NCBI GenBank assembly: GCA_964582085.1 | Contig: CAZOPV010000002.1 | Span: forward strand, 124,001-188,000 | DNA: 64,000 nucleotides | Source: JADGNF01 sp964582085 | GTDB taxonomy: Archaea > Thermoproteota > Bathyarchaeia > Bathyarchaeales > Bathycorpusculaceae | Reading direction: 5' to 3' | Part shown: positions 26,784 to 37,100 of the stretch, in pieces | How the letters are laid out: each line of letters starts with the position of its first letter | How positions within the stretch are numbered: the stretch's first letter is position 1 | Program-made: the position numbers and the translations under genes | The notes under the pieces: generated by a model | Told to the model about the DNA's origin: nothing | Databases searched by the model: none | Seen by the model: the letters and a program-made list of their open reading frames with translations, nothing else

Positions 26784-27157
26784 GTGGTAGAGTCATATAC
26801 AAAGGAAAAAGTGAAGGCGAAGCCCTATCCACCACACAACCCATATCGTTTTACGGTGGTGTAGACCCCAATACAGGAGAGGTCATCGAGAAGGGTCATG
26901 AATTACAGGGAAAAAGTGTCAAGGACAAAATCCTTGTTTTCCCACAGGGCAAAGGATCCACCGTGGGTAGTTACACCCTTTATCGGCTGAAAAAGAACGG
27001 TGTGGCGCCTGCAGGCATTATTAATCGTGAATGTGAAACTATAATAGCGGTTGGTGTAATAATCAGCGAAATCCCTTGTGTAGATAAAGTAGACATAAAC
27101 AGAATCAAGACAGGCAACATAGTTCGAATAGATAACGATGTGGTTACGGTACTTTAA
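26771..27157 (+). CDS. Phosphomevalonate dehydratase small subunit (DUF126)
   Basis: 128 residues from the ATG at 26771, which has GACGGG 4 nt upstream; an earlier frame start lies in the large subunit. The swivelling aconitase-like beta barrel shows LSTTQPISFYGGVDPNTGEVIEKGHELQG, then FPQGKGSTVGSYTLYRLKKNG. Partner of the preceding gene. Confidence 0.93.
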   Translation: MEQLSGRVIYKGKSEGEALSTTQPISFYGGVDPNTGEVIEKGHELQGKSVKDKILVFPQGKGSTVGSYTLYRLKKNGVAPAGIINRECETIIAVGVIISEIPCVDKVDINRIKTGNIVRIDNDVVTVL

Positions 27158-27197
27158 TATTAATCCACAAGTTCATCATAAACAGGAAGGTGCAAAA

Positions 27198-27998
27198 ATG
27201 AGTGAGGCGAAACCCATAATCTTGAAACTCGGCGGCTCAGCCATCACGGATAAAACCCAAGAATTAGTTGCCAAAACTGAGGTAATAAACCGCCTAGCTG
27301 AGGAAATCAAACGTGCAGATTTGGATAATCTAATTATTGTTCATGGCGGCGGAAGTTTTGGTCATCCTACTGCGCAAAGATACGGTATAAAGGAAGGTTA
27401 TAAAGAACCCGCTCAGAAACTTGGTTTTGCGGAGACTCACCACGTCATGACCATGTTGAATGGTTTAGTTATGGATTCGCTCATATTGCACGAAGTTGCC
27501 GCACTCAGTATTGCACCATCTTGTTGCGTAGTGACCGAGAATGGCAAGATCAAATTTCTCGAAGAAAACCTGATAAAACGAATATTAAAAATGGGCTTCA
27601 CGCCTGTCCTTTACGGTGATGTTGTTTTCGACGAAAGACGGGGTTTCACTGTTCTTTCTGGGGATCAATTAGTGGCTTACTTGGCTATTAAACTTAAAGC
27701 TGAAAAAATTGTGATAGGCGTAGATACCGACGGCTTATTTGATGATGACCCCAAAACTAACCCAAACGCTAAACCCTACAAGCATCTGACGCTTGAAGAA
27801 TTAAAGAAAATTCAAAATAAGATAGGTAAATCCTCAGTAACCGATGTGACAGGGGGCATGGCAGGTAAAATTGCTGAGCTTATCCCGGCAATAGAGCAAG
27901 GCATCCACGTCACCATAACGGGTGCAACTAAACCTCTATCAATAAACAGGGCGCTTATAGGTAAAGACGTTTTAGGCACAGAGATAGAGAAGGCATAA
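27198..27998 (+). CDS. Isopentenyl phosphate kinase
   Basis: Phosphorylates isopentenyl phosphate to isopentenyl diphosphate. 266 residues from the ATG at 27198 (GGAAGGTG upstream). Amino-acid-kinase fold: ILKLGGSAITDK, the IIVHGGGSFGHP loop with the catalytic His, LYGDVVFDE and IGVDTDGLFDDDP. The His in GSFGH separates IPK from glutamate and fosfomycin kinases. Fourth enzyme of the pathway in this operon. Confidence 0.95.
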   Translation: MSEAKPIILKLGGSAITDKTQELVAKTEVINRLAEEIKRADLDNLIIVHGGGSFGHPTAQRYGIKEGYKEPAQKLGFAETHHVMTMLNGLVMDSLILHEVAALSIAPSCCVVTENGKIKFLEENLIKRILKMGFTPVLYGDVVFDERRGFTVLSGDQLVAYLAIKLKAEKIVIGVDTDGLFDDDPKTNPNAKPYKHLTLEELKKIQNKIGKSSVTDVTGGMAGKIAELIPAIEQGIHVTITGATKPLSINRALIGKDVLGTEIEKA

Positions 27999-28000
27999 AA

Positions 28001-29116
28001 GTGGCCGAAGAAACCCAAAAACGTAAAGCAGATCACATTCGAATCTGCTTAAACGAGAAAGCTCAAGCCAAGGACATAACTACTGGGTTTGAAGACGTTT
28101 ATTTCGTACACAAAGCTCTGCCCGACGTGGACAAGAAAAAAATTGATCTAACAACTTACTTTTTAGGTCACAAATTCAATGCTCCCCTCATGGTCGGCGC
28201 TATGACAGGGGGAACTCCAGAAGCAGAGAAAATTAATTCACACATAGCCCAAGCTGTAGAAGAGCTTGGGTTAGGTATGGGCGTAGGTAGCCAGAGAGCA
28301 GCCATAGAGAACTCTAAACTTGCAAAAACTTTTGCGGTGGCTAGAAAAAAAGCGCCTACCACTTTTATAGTGGCCAATATAGGTGGTGTGCAACTGGTTC
28401 ACGGTTATGGTTTAAAAGAAATCAAAAAAACCATAGAAATGGTTGATGCAGATGCTGTTGCCATCCACCTCAATGCATTGCAGGAAGCAGTTCAGCCCGA
28501 AGGACAAACGAATTTTGAAGGCATTATTGAAAAAATTGGTGAAATTGCAGATAAACTAGACAAACCCCTTATTGTGAAGGAAACAGGTTCAGGTATCGCA
28601 GCGGAGGAAGCAAAACAGCTGGGAGAATCAGGTGTAAATGCACTAGATGTGGGGGGCGCAGGCGGGACAAGCTTTGCAGCAGTGGAATATTATCGGGCAA
28701 AAAGAAGCGAAGTTGACACCCGGTTGATAGGGGAAGTCTTTTGGGATTGGGGTATTCCAACAGCAGCAAGCATAGTGGAAATTGCTCAAACCTCCAAGAT
28801 CCCAATTATCGGTTCAGGCGGTATCCGTGATGGAACTGAGGTAGCTAAAGCCATAGCCTTGGGCTCAACATTGGCAAGCGCAACTCAACCAGTTCTTCAA
28901 GCAGCCGTAGAAAGTGCCGCGGCAACCCAGAGAATGCTTTCAATTATTGTGGAAGAACTGAGAAATACCATGTTTCTTGTGGGATCAAAGAATGTTCAAC
29001 AATTAGCCACGGTGCCCATTGTGCTTATGGGTAAAACTTCTAAATGGCTGGAAAATAGAGGTTTCGACGTCAAAAGCTACGCACGTAGAGGAGCAAAGGT
29101 AAACTGTGAACGTTGA
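28001..29116 (+). CDS. fni: Isopentenyl-diphosphate delta-isomerase, type 2
   Basis: FMN-dependent isomerase of isopentenyl to dimethylallyl diphosphate. 371 residues; GTG start 2 bp after IPK. KADHIRICLNEKAQ at the N-terminus, NAPLMVGAMTGGT, GVGSQRAAIE, IHLNALQEAVQPEG, ALDVGGAGGTSFAAVE and GSGGIRDGTEVAKAIALGS cover the FMN and substrate motifs. Overlaps the next gene by 11 bp. Confidence 0.96.
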   Translation: MAEETQKRKADHIRICLNEKAQAKDITTGFEDVYFVHKALPDVDKKKIDLTTYFLGHKFNAPLMVGAMTGGTPEAEKINSHIAQAVEELGLGMGVGSQRAAIENSKLAKTFAVARKKAPTTFIVANIGGVQLVHGYGLKEIKKTIEMVDADAVAIHLNALQEAVQPEGQTNFEGIIEKIGEIADKLDKPLIVKETGSGIAAEEAKQLGESGVNALDVGGAGGTSFAAVEYYRAKRSEVDTRLIGEVFWDWGIPTAASIVEIAQTSKIPIIGSGGIRDGTEVAKAIALGSTLASATQPVLQAAVESAAATQRMLSIIVEELRNTMFLVGSKNVQQLATVPIVLMGKTSKWLENRGFDVKSYARRGAKVNCER

Positions 29117-30176
29117 AAAATTTCTTGAAGAAAAGGCACCTGTAATTGACAAGGCAATAGAAAAGTATATCCCAAAAAAATTCACAAAAAATGATTTGCT
29201 GTTCAAGGTTAATCCTCCCAAATATGGGTTCAACTTGGAGGCCTTAAACAAGGCAATCGCTGAACCCATCTGGGACATGCTTGACCGAGGTGGCAAGCGT
29301 TGGCGCCCAATACTTTTTCTGCTTATCTGCGAAGCTTTAGGTAAGAGATCAGAGGATTTTTTGGATTTCGCCATAATTCCTGAAGTTATACATAACGGTA
29401 CTTTGGTTATTGACGACATCGAAGATTCATCTGAAGTACGCAGAGGTAAACCGTGTACTCACAAAATTTTCGGTGTGGATATAGCCGTTAACGCCGGCAA
29501 CACCATGTATTACCTGCCGCTCCTGCCTCTTATGACGAAGCAAGAGCAGATTTCAACCAGCAAACTGAGAGATCTCTACGAGATTTACGTGCAAGAGATG
29601 ATTAACCTCAGTATGGGTCAAGCCATGGACATCGCTTGGCATCGAGGTCTAGCCAACGCAGACGATATAAGTGAAGAGGATTATTTGCAGATGTGTGCTT
29701 ACAAAACAGGTACATTAGCACGTATGGCAGCTAAACTTGCGGCAGTGCTTGCAGATGCTGACAAAAACCTTGTGGAAAAACTGGGGTTTTTCACGGAAAG
29801 TGTGGGTGTTGCTTTTCAAATGCAAGATGACGTTTTGGATTTGACGGGAAAAGACTTCGCCAAAAACAAAGGTGGTCTTGGACAAGATATAACAGAAGGC
29901 AAGCGATCACTTATGATCATATACACTTTAAAGAGAGCTACTCAAAAAGACAAAAGTCGTCTTGTGGAAATTTTAAACATGCATACTTCAGATCAAAAAT
30001 TGCGCGACGAAGCCATAGCTATACTACAAAAGTACGGTGCTATGGAATATGTAAAGGACAAGGCAGCAAAAATTGTGGAGGAAAGCTGGAAAGAAGTTGA
30101 CAAGCTTTTGCCAGCAACAGAAGGCAAGGAAAAATTAAAAGCCTTCGCAGAGTTCTTGATTAGGCGAAATATTTAA
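29106..30176 (+). CDS. idsA: Geranylgeranyl/polyprenyl diphosphate synthase
   Basis: Condenses isopentenyl diphosphate with allylic diphosphates to the C20 (or longer) precursor of archaeal ether lipids. 356 residues, GTG start. First Asp-rich motif LVIDDIEDSSEVRRGKP with GGKRWRP ahead of it; second motif QMQDDVLDLTG with GGLGQDITEGK. All-helical trans-prenyltransferase. Chain length is not certain from sequence. Translationally coupled to fni. Confidence 0.94.
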   Translation: MNVEKFLEEKAPVIDKAIEKYIPKKFTKNDLLFKVNPPKYGFNLEALNKAIAEPIWDMLDRGGKRWRPILFLLICEALGKRSEDFLDFAIIPEVIHNGTLVIDDIEDSSEVRRGKPCTHKIFGVDIAVNAGNTMYYLPLLPLMTKQEQISTSKLRDLYEIYVQEMINLSMGQAMDIAWHRGLANADDISEEDYLQMCAYKTGTLARMAAKLAAVLADADKNLVEKLGFFTESVGVAFQMQDDVLDLTGKDFAKNKGGLGQDITEGKRSLMIIYTLKRATQKDKSRLVEILNMHTSDQKLRDEAIAILQKYGAMEYVKDKAAKIVEESWKEVDKLLPATEGKEKLKAFAEFLIRRNI

Positions 30177-30196
30177 CCTCCACGAGTGTAAACACA

Positions 30197-31945
30197 ATGC
30201 TAAAAGACAACGAAGAGCTTCGAGACCTCATTCGGAAAATCGCCCTCATCAACGCGGTTCAACACGACGGGAAAGCCCAGCAGGGGCCGATCACGGGAAA
30301 AATTTTGGGTGAAAAAGCCGAATTTCGTACACAAGTTAGGGAATTGTCCATACTCATCAACCAAGTGCTCTCAGAAGTTAACAGTCTACCCTTTGGGATC
30401 CAAAAAAAGATCGTGGAGGAAAAATGGCCTGAAGTCTTCAGAAAAGAGAAAAGTGAAGAAAAGCGTTTGCCACCTTTGCCAAACGTCAACAAATACAAAC
30501 AGGTTGTAACACGATTTTCTCCGAATCCTGATTGTGTGTTGCATTTGGGCTCTGCCCGAGCAATTCTTTTGAGTCACGAGTATGCACATATTTATAAAGG
30601 GAAATTCATCCTCCGGTTTGAAGACACAGACCCAAAAGTAAAAAGGCCATCTTTAAAGTTTTACGAGAAAATTCGTGAAGACCTAGAGTGGTTAGGTTGT
30701 AAAGTTGACGAAGAATATATACAAAGCGACCGCTTGCCCATTTACTACGAATATGCCGAACGTCTTATAGAGATAGGCGGTGCTTATGTCTGTACTTGCG
30801 TCCCCGACGATTTCAGAAAAAAAACCCTCCAAAGTATGCCGTGTTCTTGCCGTAACTTGTCGCCCTCTGAGCATCTGGAGCGTTGGCAAGGTATGCTTAC
30901 AGGCGCTTACCAAGAGGGAACCGCAGTTGTGCGTGTCAAAACTGATCTGGCTCACCCAAACCCTGCAGTACGGGACTGGCCTGCTCTCCGAGTTATAGAT
31001 ACAAAAAAATATCCTCACCCTCGAGTCGGTAGCAAATATTTAGTTTGGCCATTGTATAACATGGCTGCCGGTTTAGACGACCACCTGTTGGGCATAACCC
31101 ACATTATCCGTGGCAAGGAGCACCTAACCAACGGTGTTCGTCAAGAATTTATGTACAAACATCTCGGCTGGGAATATCCACAAGCAATACATTACGGGCG
31201 GCTCAAAATTACAGGAGCATTTTTGAGCAAATCTAAAATTATCCAAGGTATCAAAGAAAAACATTTTACGGATTTTGACGACCCAAGGCTGGCAACATTT
31301 GCGGCGCTAAGAAGACGTGGAATAACCCCCCAAGCCATCAAAAAGTTGATAATTGATATTGGACCCAAAACAGCTGACGTGACGTTAAGCTGGGAGAACC
31401 TGTATGCTTACAATCGGAAACTTCTCGATCCACAATGCGAGAGATACTTTTTTGTTGCCGAACCCATACAATTGAAAGTTAAAACCTTGCCAAAACAGTT
31501 TAAAGTAAACTTGCCTCTCCACCCACAAAAACCAGAAAAAGGTGCAAGATACCATACAGTAACACCAAACGGCGACGAACAATCAGTGGTTTTATGGATT
31601 ACCAAAAAAGACGCGGCTAGCATGGAGGTAGGCAAAGTGGTTAGACTCATGGAGCTCTTTAACGTCAAAATTGAAAATGCAAGTGACGATAGGGCAGAGG
31701 CAGTTTTTGTGAGTGAATCATATGATGATGTGCGGAAGGCTAAAGCCCCATTGATTCATTGGATACCTGTTGGGGCAGAGTTTCCATGCGAAGTAGTTAT
31801 GCCTGACGCTTCCATTATTCGAGGCTTCACGGAAAGTGCATGCAAAACGTTAAAGCCAGATACTAATATACAGTTTGAACGCTTCGGTTTTGTACGAGTC
31901 GACTCAGTAGCCGACAAATTAAGTGCGTATTTCGCACATAAGTAA
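30197..31945 (+). CDS. gltX: Glutamyl-tRNA synthetase (archaeal GluRS)
   Basis: 582 residues, class I synthetase. The HIGH-type motif is HLGSAR within TRFSPNPDCVLHLGSARA, preceded by an archaeal N-terminal extension of about 110 residues. The KMSKS-type motif is LSKSKI. FEDTDPKVKRP and DDHLLGITHIIRGKEH are conserved. The C-terminal beta-barrel anticodon domain (about 400-580) is of the archaeal/GlnRS type. The enzyme probably charges tRNA-Glu and tRNA-Gln. Confidence 0.96.
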   Translation: MLKDNEELRDLIRKIALINAVQHDGKAQQGPITGKILGEKAEFRTQVRELSILINQVLSEVNSLPFGIQKKIVEEKWPEVFRKEKSEEKRLPPLPNVNKYKQVVTRFSPNPDCVLHLGSARAILLSHEYAHIYKGKFILRFEDTDPKVKRPSLKFYEKIREDLEWLGCKVDEEYIQSDRLPIYYEYAERLIEIGGAYVCTCVPDDFRKKTLQSMPCSCRNLSPSEHLERWQGMLTGAYQEGTAVVRVKTDLAHPNPAVRDWPALRVIDTKKYPHPRVGSKYLVWPLYNMAAGLDDHLLGITHIIRGKEHLTNGVRQEFMYKHLGWEYPQAIHYGRLKITGAFLSKSKIIQGIKEKHFTDFDDPRLATFAALRRRGITPQAIKKLIIDIGPKTADVTLSWENLYAYNRKLLDPQCERYFFVAEPIQLKVKTLPKQFKVNLPLHPQKPEKGARYHTVTPNGDEQSVVLWITKKDAASMEVGKVVRLMELFNVKIENASDDRAEAVFVSESYDDVRKAKAPLIHWIPVGAEFPCEVVMPDASIIRGFTESACKTLKPDTNIQFERFGFVRVDSVADKLSAYFAHK

Positions 31946-31968
31946 GGTGTTGCAATGGAGGAAACTCT

Positions 31969-32283
31969 ATGAGAAAGCAAGATAAAGCTATAATTTGGCC
32001 AGCATACTTCGACGCGAACAAAACAAGGAAAGAAGGACGCCGTGTTTCCAAAACGTTAGCAGTGCCGTCACCGAAGATCATGGAAATCCAAGCGGCTGCT
32101 GGGAAACTTGGTTTGAAGCACGAAACTATTTTGGATAAAGGCTACCCCAAGACACCTTGGGCTAAAGTAGGTATGTTGCTTGTAGAGAAGAAAGCATCAA
32201 AAGAGCAAATCATAAACAAGCTGGCAAAACAGTTACAGAAAACGCGAAGTGAATTCCAACAAATAGTTCCGAAGCAAAAGTGA
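31969..32283 (+). CDS. srp19: Signal recognition particle protein SRP19
   Basis: 104 residues; ATG behind GGAGG. Binds SRP RNA and lets SRP54 join. Conserved IIWPAYFDANKTRKEGRRVSKTLAVPSP and GYPKTPWAKVGMLLVEKK. Last gene of the run that begins at mvk; convergent with eS8. Confidence 0.95.
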   Translation: MRKQDKAIIWPAYFDANKTRKEGRRVSKTLAVPSPKIMEIQAAAGKLGLKHETILDKGYPKTPWAKVGMLLVEKKASKEQIINKLAKQLQKTRSEFQQIVPKQK

Positions 32284-32290
32284 GAAAAAT

Positions 32291-32692
32291 TTAGGATTTT
32301 TCTTCTTTGCTGCTAATTAAGACGGCATTTATAACGCCGACGTTGCCTGGGCGGCTAGTTACGCGTGCTAGCCCTAGGGGCGTTTCAATCTGGGCGCCTT
32401 TGGTTATAACGCCTCTTCGATCGTAGTCCACGTTTGCGGGGTTTTTCACTACACGCAGAATGGTGGTTTTTTCTGTTTTGCCGCTTTTTGGGTCGGTGAC
32501 TGAGGCAAATTTGTCTGTTAGAACTTTAAGTTTCATGTTGCCGCCGTAGCCTCTAACAACGCGTTTTTTTGGTTCGCCGATTGTAGTTTCTGCTGCAAAG
32601 GTGCCTTGTTCAAACTTTCGTTTACCGCGGTAAAGCCGTTTCCTTCCACCTGTGAGTTTTCTTTTTTGCAAATTCCCGTGCCAAACTGACAT
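32291..32692 (-). CDS. rps8e: Small-subunit ribosomal protein eS8
   Basis: 133 residues. N-terminus VWHGNLQKRKLTGGRKRLYRGKRK and C-terminal TRVVK-like LRVVKNPANVDYDRRGVITKGAQIETPLGLARVTSRPGQ-type pattern are the archaeal eS8 signature. Encoded 78 bp after scpB on the same strand; probably its own unit. Confidence 0.95.
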   Translation of the reverse strand: MSVWHGNLQKRKLTGGRKRLYRGKRKFEQGTFAAETTIGEPKKRVVRGYGGNMKLKVLTDKFASVTDPKSGKTEKTTILRVVKNPANVDYDRRGVITKGAQIETPLGLARVTSRPGNVGVINAVLISSKEEKS

Positions 32693-32770
32693 TTCACATT
32701 TCCCTTTTATGCTTGTACTAAATTGGTTTGTTCACTTAGAACTGTGGTTTTGAATATAAACATATCCTTT

Positions 32771-33514
32771 CTATGGTGAGGGTTCGCCCTTGTTGACAAG
32801 ATTTTGTTGATCTTCCTTTAAGGCTTCACCGAAGATACGTTTTAAATCTCTTTTCAACAATGAAGGATCTTGGGTTAAGCCAAAGTAGTCTGCGAAGTAG
32901 TCAGTGGTTTTGAGGACAGCTGAACGTCCGTTACGCTCTGTGGCGATTAGCCCCATGTCTTTTAGTAGTTTTATGTGACCGTAGGCGTGTTGTCCTCGCA
33001 CTTCGATTACACGTTTCTGAGAAATAGGTTGTCTATATGCTATGTAACTGAGAGTCCGCAATGGTCCCGAAGATAGTAAAGGGCGGTTTACCAGTTTTTT
33101 TACCAATGGAGTGAACTCGGTTTTGAGTTGCATAACGTAACGTTCATCCTTTAATGCCAAAATTTCAAGAGGAGTACGTCTCTCTGAGTATTCCTGCGTT
33201 AGCATTTGAACGTATTGTTGGGCTCTATTTTTTGACCTCGTGTTTAATACAGAGCAGATTTCGTTTAAGTTTAAGGGGCGACCTGCAACGTAAAGTGCAG
33301 CTTCTAGGAGAGTAAGGTTGTGCTGTTTCTTTTTTTGGTTCTGTAATTGTTCTTGTGTTGATTCTTTGGGCTGCTGACCTTGGGTTTCTGAATCCTTTTG
33401 AGTGGTTACTTGTGACTGCATTTGTTGTTGCTCTTGTAGTGGTGGTTGCTTAGGCGGTTCTCTAGAATCAGATTTTAAGTTTATATGATGAGGTTGATTG
33501 TTACTGTTTTGCAA
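32771..33514 (-). CDS. scpB: Segregation and condensation protein ScpB
   Basis: 247 residues. Two winged-helix domains (about 67-235): LTLLEAALYVAGRPLNLNEIC, then SSGPLRTLSYIAYRQPISQKRVIEVRG and a third block KDMGLIATERNGRSAVLKTTDYF. The first 65 residues are a Gln-rich, low-complexity extension that bacterial ScpB lacks. It overlaps scpA by 14 bp; third gene of the condensin operon. ScpB dimers stabilise the SMC-ScpA ring. Confidence 0.92.
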   Translation of the reverse strand: MQNSNNQPHHINLKSDSREPPKQPPLQEQQQMQSQVTTQKDSETQGQQPKESTQEQLQNQKKKQHNLTLLEAALYVAGRPLNLNEICSVLNTRSKNRAQQYVQMLTQEYSERRTPLEILALKDERYVMQLKTEFTPLVKKLVNRPLLSSGPLRTLSYIAYRQPISQKRVIEVRGQHAYGHIKLLKDMGLIATERNGRSAVLKTTDYFADYFGLTQDPSLLKRDLKRIFGEALKEDQQNLVNKGEPSP

Positions 33515-34187
33515 CTTTCAGGTTCCCCACTGCTATGTATATTTCTTCCGTTTCCTCATTTTGCCACAAATTCACTAAACCGTCCTGTGCCAAAAAGAGC
33601 AGAAGAATAAATGTGCGGATAGCTTCAATTCTTGTGACACCCCTAATTAAAGTTGAAAACTCGATTATACCCCAGCCTTTAACCATCTCCACAAGCCGTT
33701 CATAGAGTTTGTCCATTTGCAACTCCAGTTCAGCTATAAACTTGTCGAACTGAGGCATGAGGTCTGAGGCTTCAGGCAGAACAGGGTGACTGACAACCTT
33801 CTCCAGATGAACGAGTTTTTCGCCTTTCAGCACTTCATCTAAAACTTCCAGTAGATGTTGTATGGTGGTAGATGTTAACTCGTATCGCAAAGGCAGAAAA
33901 AGCGGCGGTGGCACGAAGTCTTTGGATTCTTTGGGTTGTGCAGGTGGCTCTTGCAGAGTGAGTAGAAGTTTTGACTTCATCAAATAAATAAGCGCTGACG
34001 AATCTAAGGCCACACCTGACGCGCGAAAATCCACCTTGCCTATTTTTTCCATCTCCAAAAGAAATGATCTGAGCAAATACGAAATGTTGACGTTCCAAGG
34101 GGTGAGCTTTTCAAGTTTGCTGACTTCGAACAATATGTTCCATGGCGGACGCAAATAGAATGGTTTTTTGTGATACGTCTCCATCAT
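33501..34187 (-). CDS. scpA: Segregation and condensation protein ScpA (kleisin)
   Basis: 228 residues. Kleisin bridging the SMC heads. PWNILFEVSKLEKLTPWNVNISYLLRSFL at the N-terminus matches the ScpA SMC-neck-binding helices; the C-terminal winged helix ends in FLALLFLAQDGL-type sequence (RTFILLLFLAQDGLVNLWQ). Overlaps smc by 4 bp (ATGA). Confidence 0.92.
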   Translation of the reverse strand: MMETYHKKPFYLRPPWNILFEVSKLEKLTPWNVNISYLLRSFLLEMEKIGKVDFRASGVALDSSALIYLMKSKLLLTLQEPPAQPKESKDFVPPPLFLPLRYELTSTTIQHLLEVLDEVLKGEKLVHLEKVVSHPVLPEASDLMPQFDKFIAELELQMDKLYERLVEMVKGWGIIEFSTLIRGVTRIEAIRTFILLLFLAQDGLVNLWQNEETEEIYIAVGNLKVAKQ

Positions 34188-37100
34188 CGTGCTGACTCCA
34201 TGAATTTTGCTGAAATAATTGCTGAGACACCATTCCGTTCATAGACACCGTAGACTTTCTGTGCCTTGTTGACCATTTCAGGTTTTAAAGTGATGACTAT
34301 AAATTGGGTTTTGTCACACTCCTCTAAGAAGAGTTCGGCAAGTTTGGTTGTGTGGAAAGCGTCTAAATGAGCATCAACTTCATCCATCACATAAAATGCT
34401 GCAGGCGTAAATTCTTTCAAGGCAAAAATGAATGCAACCGCAGAGACAGACCGTTCTCCGCCACTGGCACCGCTTACAACGATAGAGGGCTTGTTAGGAA
34501 ACTGTACAATCATGTCAATTCCGCCTGTAAATGGTTCATCTGGATTTTCCAGCTTCAGTGAGGCTGTGCCGCCATCAGTTAATTTCGAGAAGTATTTGTT
34601 CAAGTCGGTATTGATTTTTCCGAATGCATCCATGAAAACTTTTCGCTTTTTGCTTTCAATTTCATCCATAAATTGAACTATTGCCTGCTTTTCTCTCTCT
34701 AGCTCGTTGAGACGTAACGAAAGTTCGCGGTATCTAGAAATCTGTTCGTCATAATGCGCCATCGCAAGTTGGTTAATTCCGCCTATGCGTTCTAGTTCAA
34801 ACTTCATCATCTGCATGCTAGTTTCAGCTTCTTCCACCTGCTTTAGTGTGGTCTCTAAAGGTTGCTCATAATTTAACGACTTTAACTGATTTTGATGCTG
34901 TAAAAGCTGCAGACGCGCTGTCTGAACGTTTAGTTGCAACTGATTAAGAAGAGATTCTGCCTGTTCATATTCTTCGTCTAGCGAATGAAGCTCCGCATCT
35001 ATGCTGTCGATTTGTGAAGTGAATTTCTTTGAATTCTCTCTAGCTGAGAGAACCGCATTTGAGAGTTCTAAACGGCTTTTCTCCATTGTAGCGATTTGCT
35101 GTTTTAACATTTCTCGCTCTTGAATAGCGTCGGCAACTTCCTTTTCGACTTTACGATACTGCTGTTCCAATTTAGAAAGTTGAATTCTGCTGTTTTGGTA
35201 ACCTACCCTTAAAACGTTATCAAACTGTGATTGGCAAGTGGAGATTTCCGTCTGTACGGTGCCTAGTTTTTGTCTAAGTGTGATTATTTCTTCAGTTAGT
35301 TTTTCCCTTTTAATCTCTAGCTCTTGTATATGCGCAATGTCTGTTTTCTTTCTCAGTTCAGAGATGTCAATTTGAAGTTTTTGCAGGTCCTTTTTGATAG
35401 TGTTACGCTCAGCCTTGTGCAAGGCCATGCGTCCTTTTTCAACTTCAATTTCCTTTTCAATACGTGAGCGGAATTTCTCAATACGCTTCAAGCTCATTTG
35501 GGTGCGTTTGACGCTTCGCTTCACGCGGATTATCTCGCGGTCAAGAGCATTTATAGCTTCTGAGATACGGGTGATTTCAATCTTGGAGCGCTCAATTTCC
35601 TCTTCGAAAGAGGCTATGTCATTTCTACGCTGGCTGAGGTGCGTCTGTAGAGCTTTTACTGCTTCATCGAGACTTTTTATGGCGTTTTCACTGGGAATAA
35701 GAGTAGAAAAGTCAAGCGGCGTACGGTAATAGCCACTTTCGAATGCACCCCCTGGCTCGTAGAGGTCGCCTGAAACTGTGACGGCGCGGTAGCCCTCGTT
35801 TGAAAGTGCAAATGCAAGTTTGTCGTTGGCGACGATTAGGGTGTCGCCGAAAACATAGTTGACAGCGGGGTCATAGTTTTTATCACATTTCACAAAGGAG
35901 GTTGCTAAACCTATTATCCCCTCGCGGGTGGGCATTTTGAACTGTTTGGGTGCTGTAGCACCTTGGAGGGGTATAAGTTTGATTCTACCTAACTTCATTC
36001 TGCGCAAGGTTTCCGCGCAAGTGAACGCAGCATCTATATCTTTCACAACTAGAGCGTCCATCCAACCTACTGCTGCGGCGTCTAGTGCTTTTTTGTAGTT
36101 GCGATCAATTTTTATGAGGTTTTTTACTCTCCCCTCAACGCCATTGATGACGCCCAAGTTTCCCAGTTCCTCGATGTTTCGTAGAGCTTTTTCTTCAGCT
36201 GCTACGGTTTCAGCAAGTTCTCTCTGAGTAACAAATTCCACAACTGCTTCCTTGGCGCTACTGGCAATTTTTCCTGCTTCCACGATTTCTTTTTCTGCAG
36301 ACTCTTTTTGAGCGGTTTTTTTCTCTATGGTTTTTTCGAGGATTTTGAGTTGTGCTCTCTGCTCTTTTTGTATGCGGTCCAGTTCGGCGAGGGAGTTCTC
36401 AACTTCGGTGAGTGTTGTTGTAAAGCGTTCTTTGCGGGCGCTTAGTTCTTTGAGTCTGCCTAAACTGGCTTTAACAAAGGTTTTTGATTTAGTGTATTCG
36501 GCACGCAAAAATGTGAGCCGTTTGTTACAAGTTTCAATTTCGGCTTCGATTTGGCGTATTTTGGCGCTGTTTTCTCCAAGAGTATCCCACAATTGTGTGG
36601 TTTCTTGGGCTAGACTATCATGTTCTGCCTGTTTAGCGGCAATTTGGCTTTCTAAGGTCGTAAATTCATTTCGAAGTTTCCGTATGTTTAAGCGGTTTTG
36701 ACGGATTTCATTACGGATTGTTTCATATTGCAGTTGATTGTTTTCTTTTATACGTTTTAGGCTTTCAAGGTTAGCTTGTCCAGAACTTATTTTGGTTGTG
36801 AGTTCCGTTAGTTTAGATCTGAGTTCTCCGATTTGAATTTGTACCTTCATTACTTGGGAACTGCCGTCTTCCATCACTTCGGAGCTTAGTTTACGCCATT
36901 CTCCTTCAATTTCGCGACGTTTGTTTCTTCGGGCATCGCGGATTTCCTTCAGTTTTTCTGCCTTTACTTTTGCTTTTTCTGTTTGCGCCGACAACTCTTC
37001 AAGTTTTTTGGTTAGTTGTGTTATTTCATGGCTAACTTTGATTGCCTCAAATTTCTTAATTTCGCTCTGTATGAAGTTGGCGCGCTGAAGTTGGTTACGT

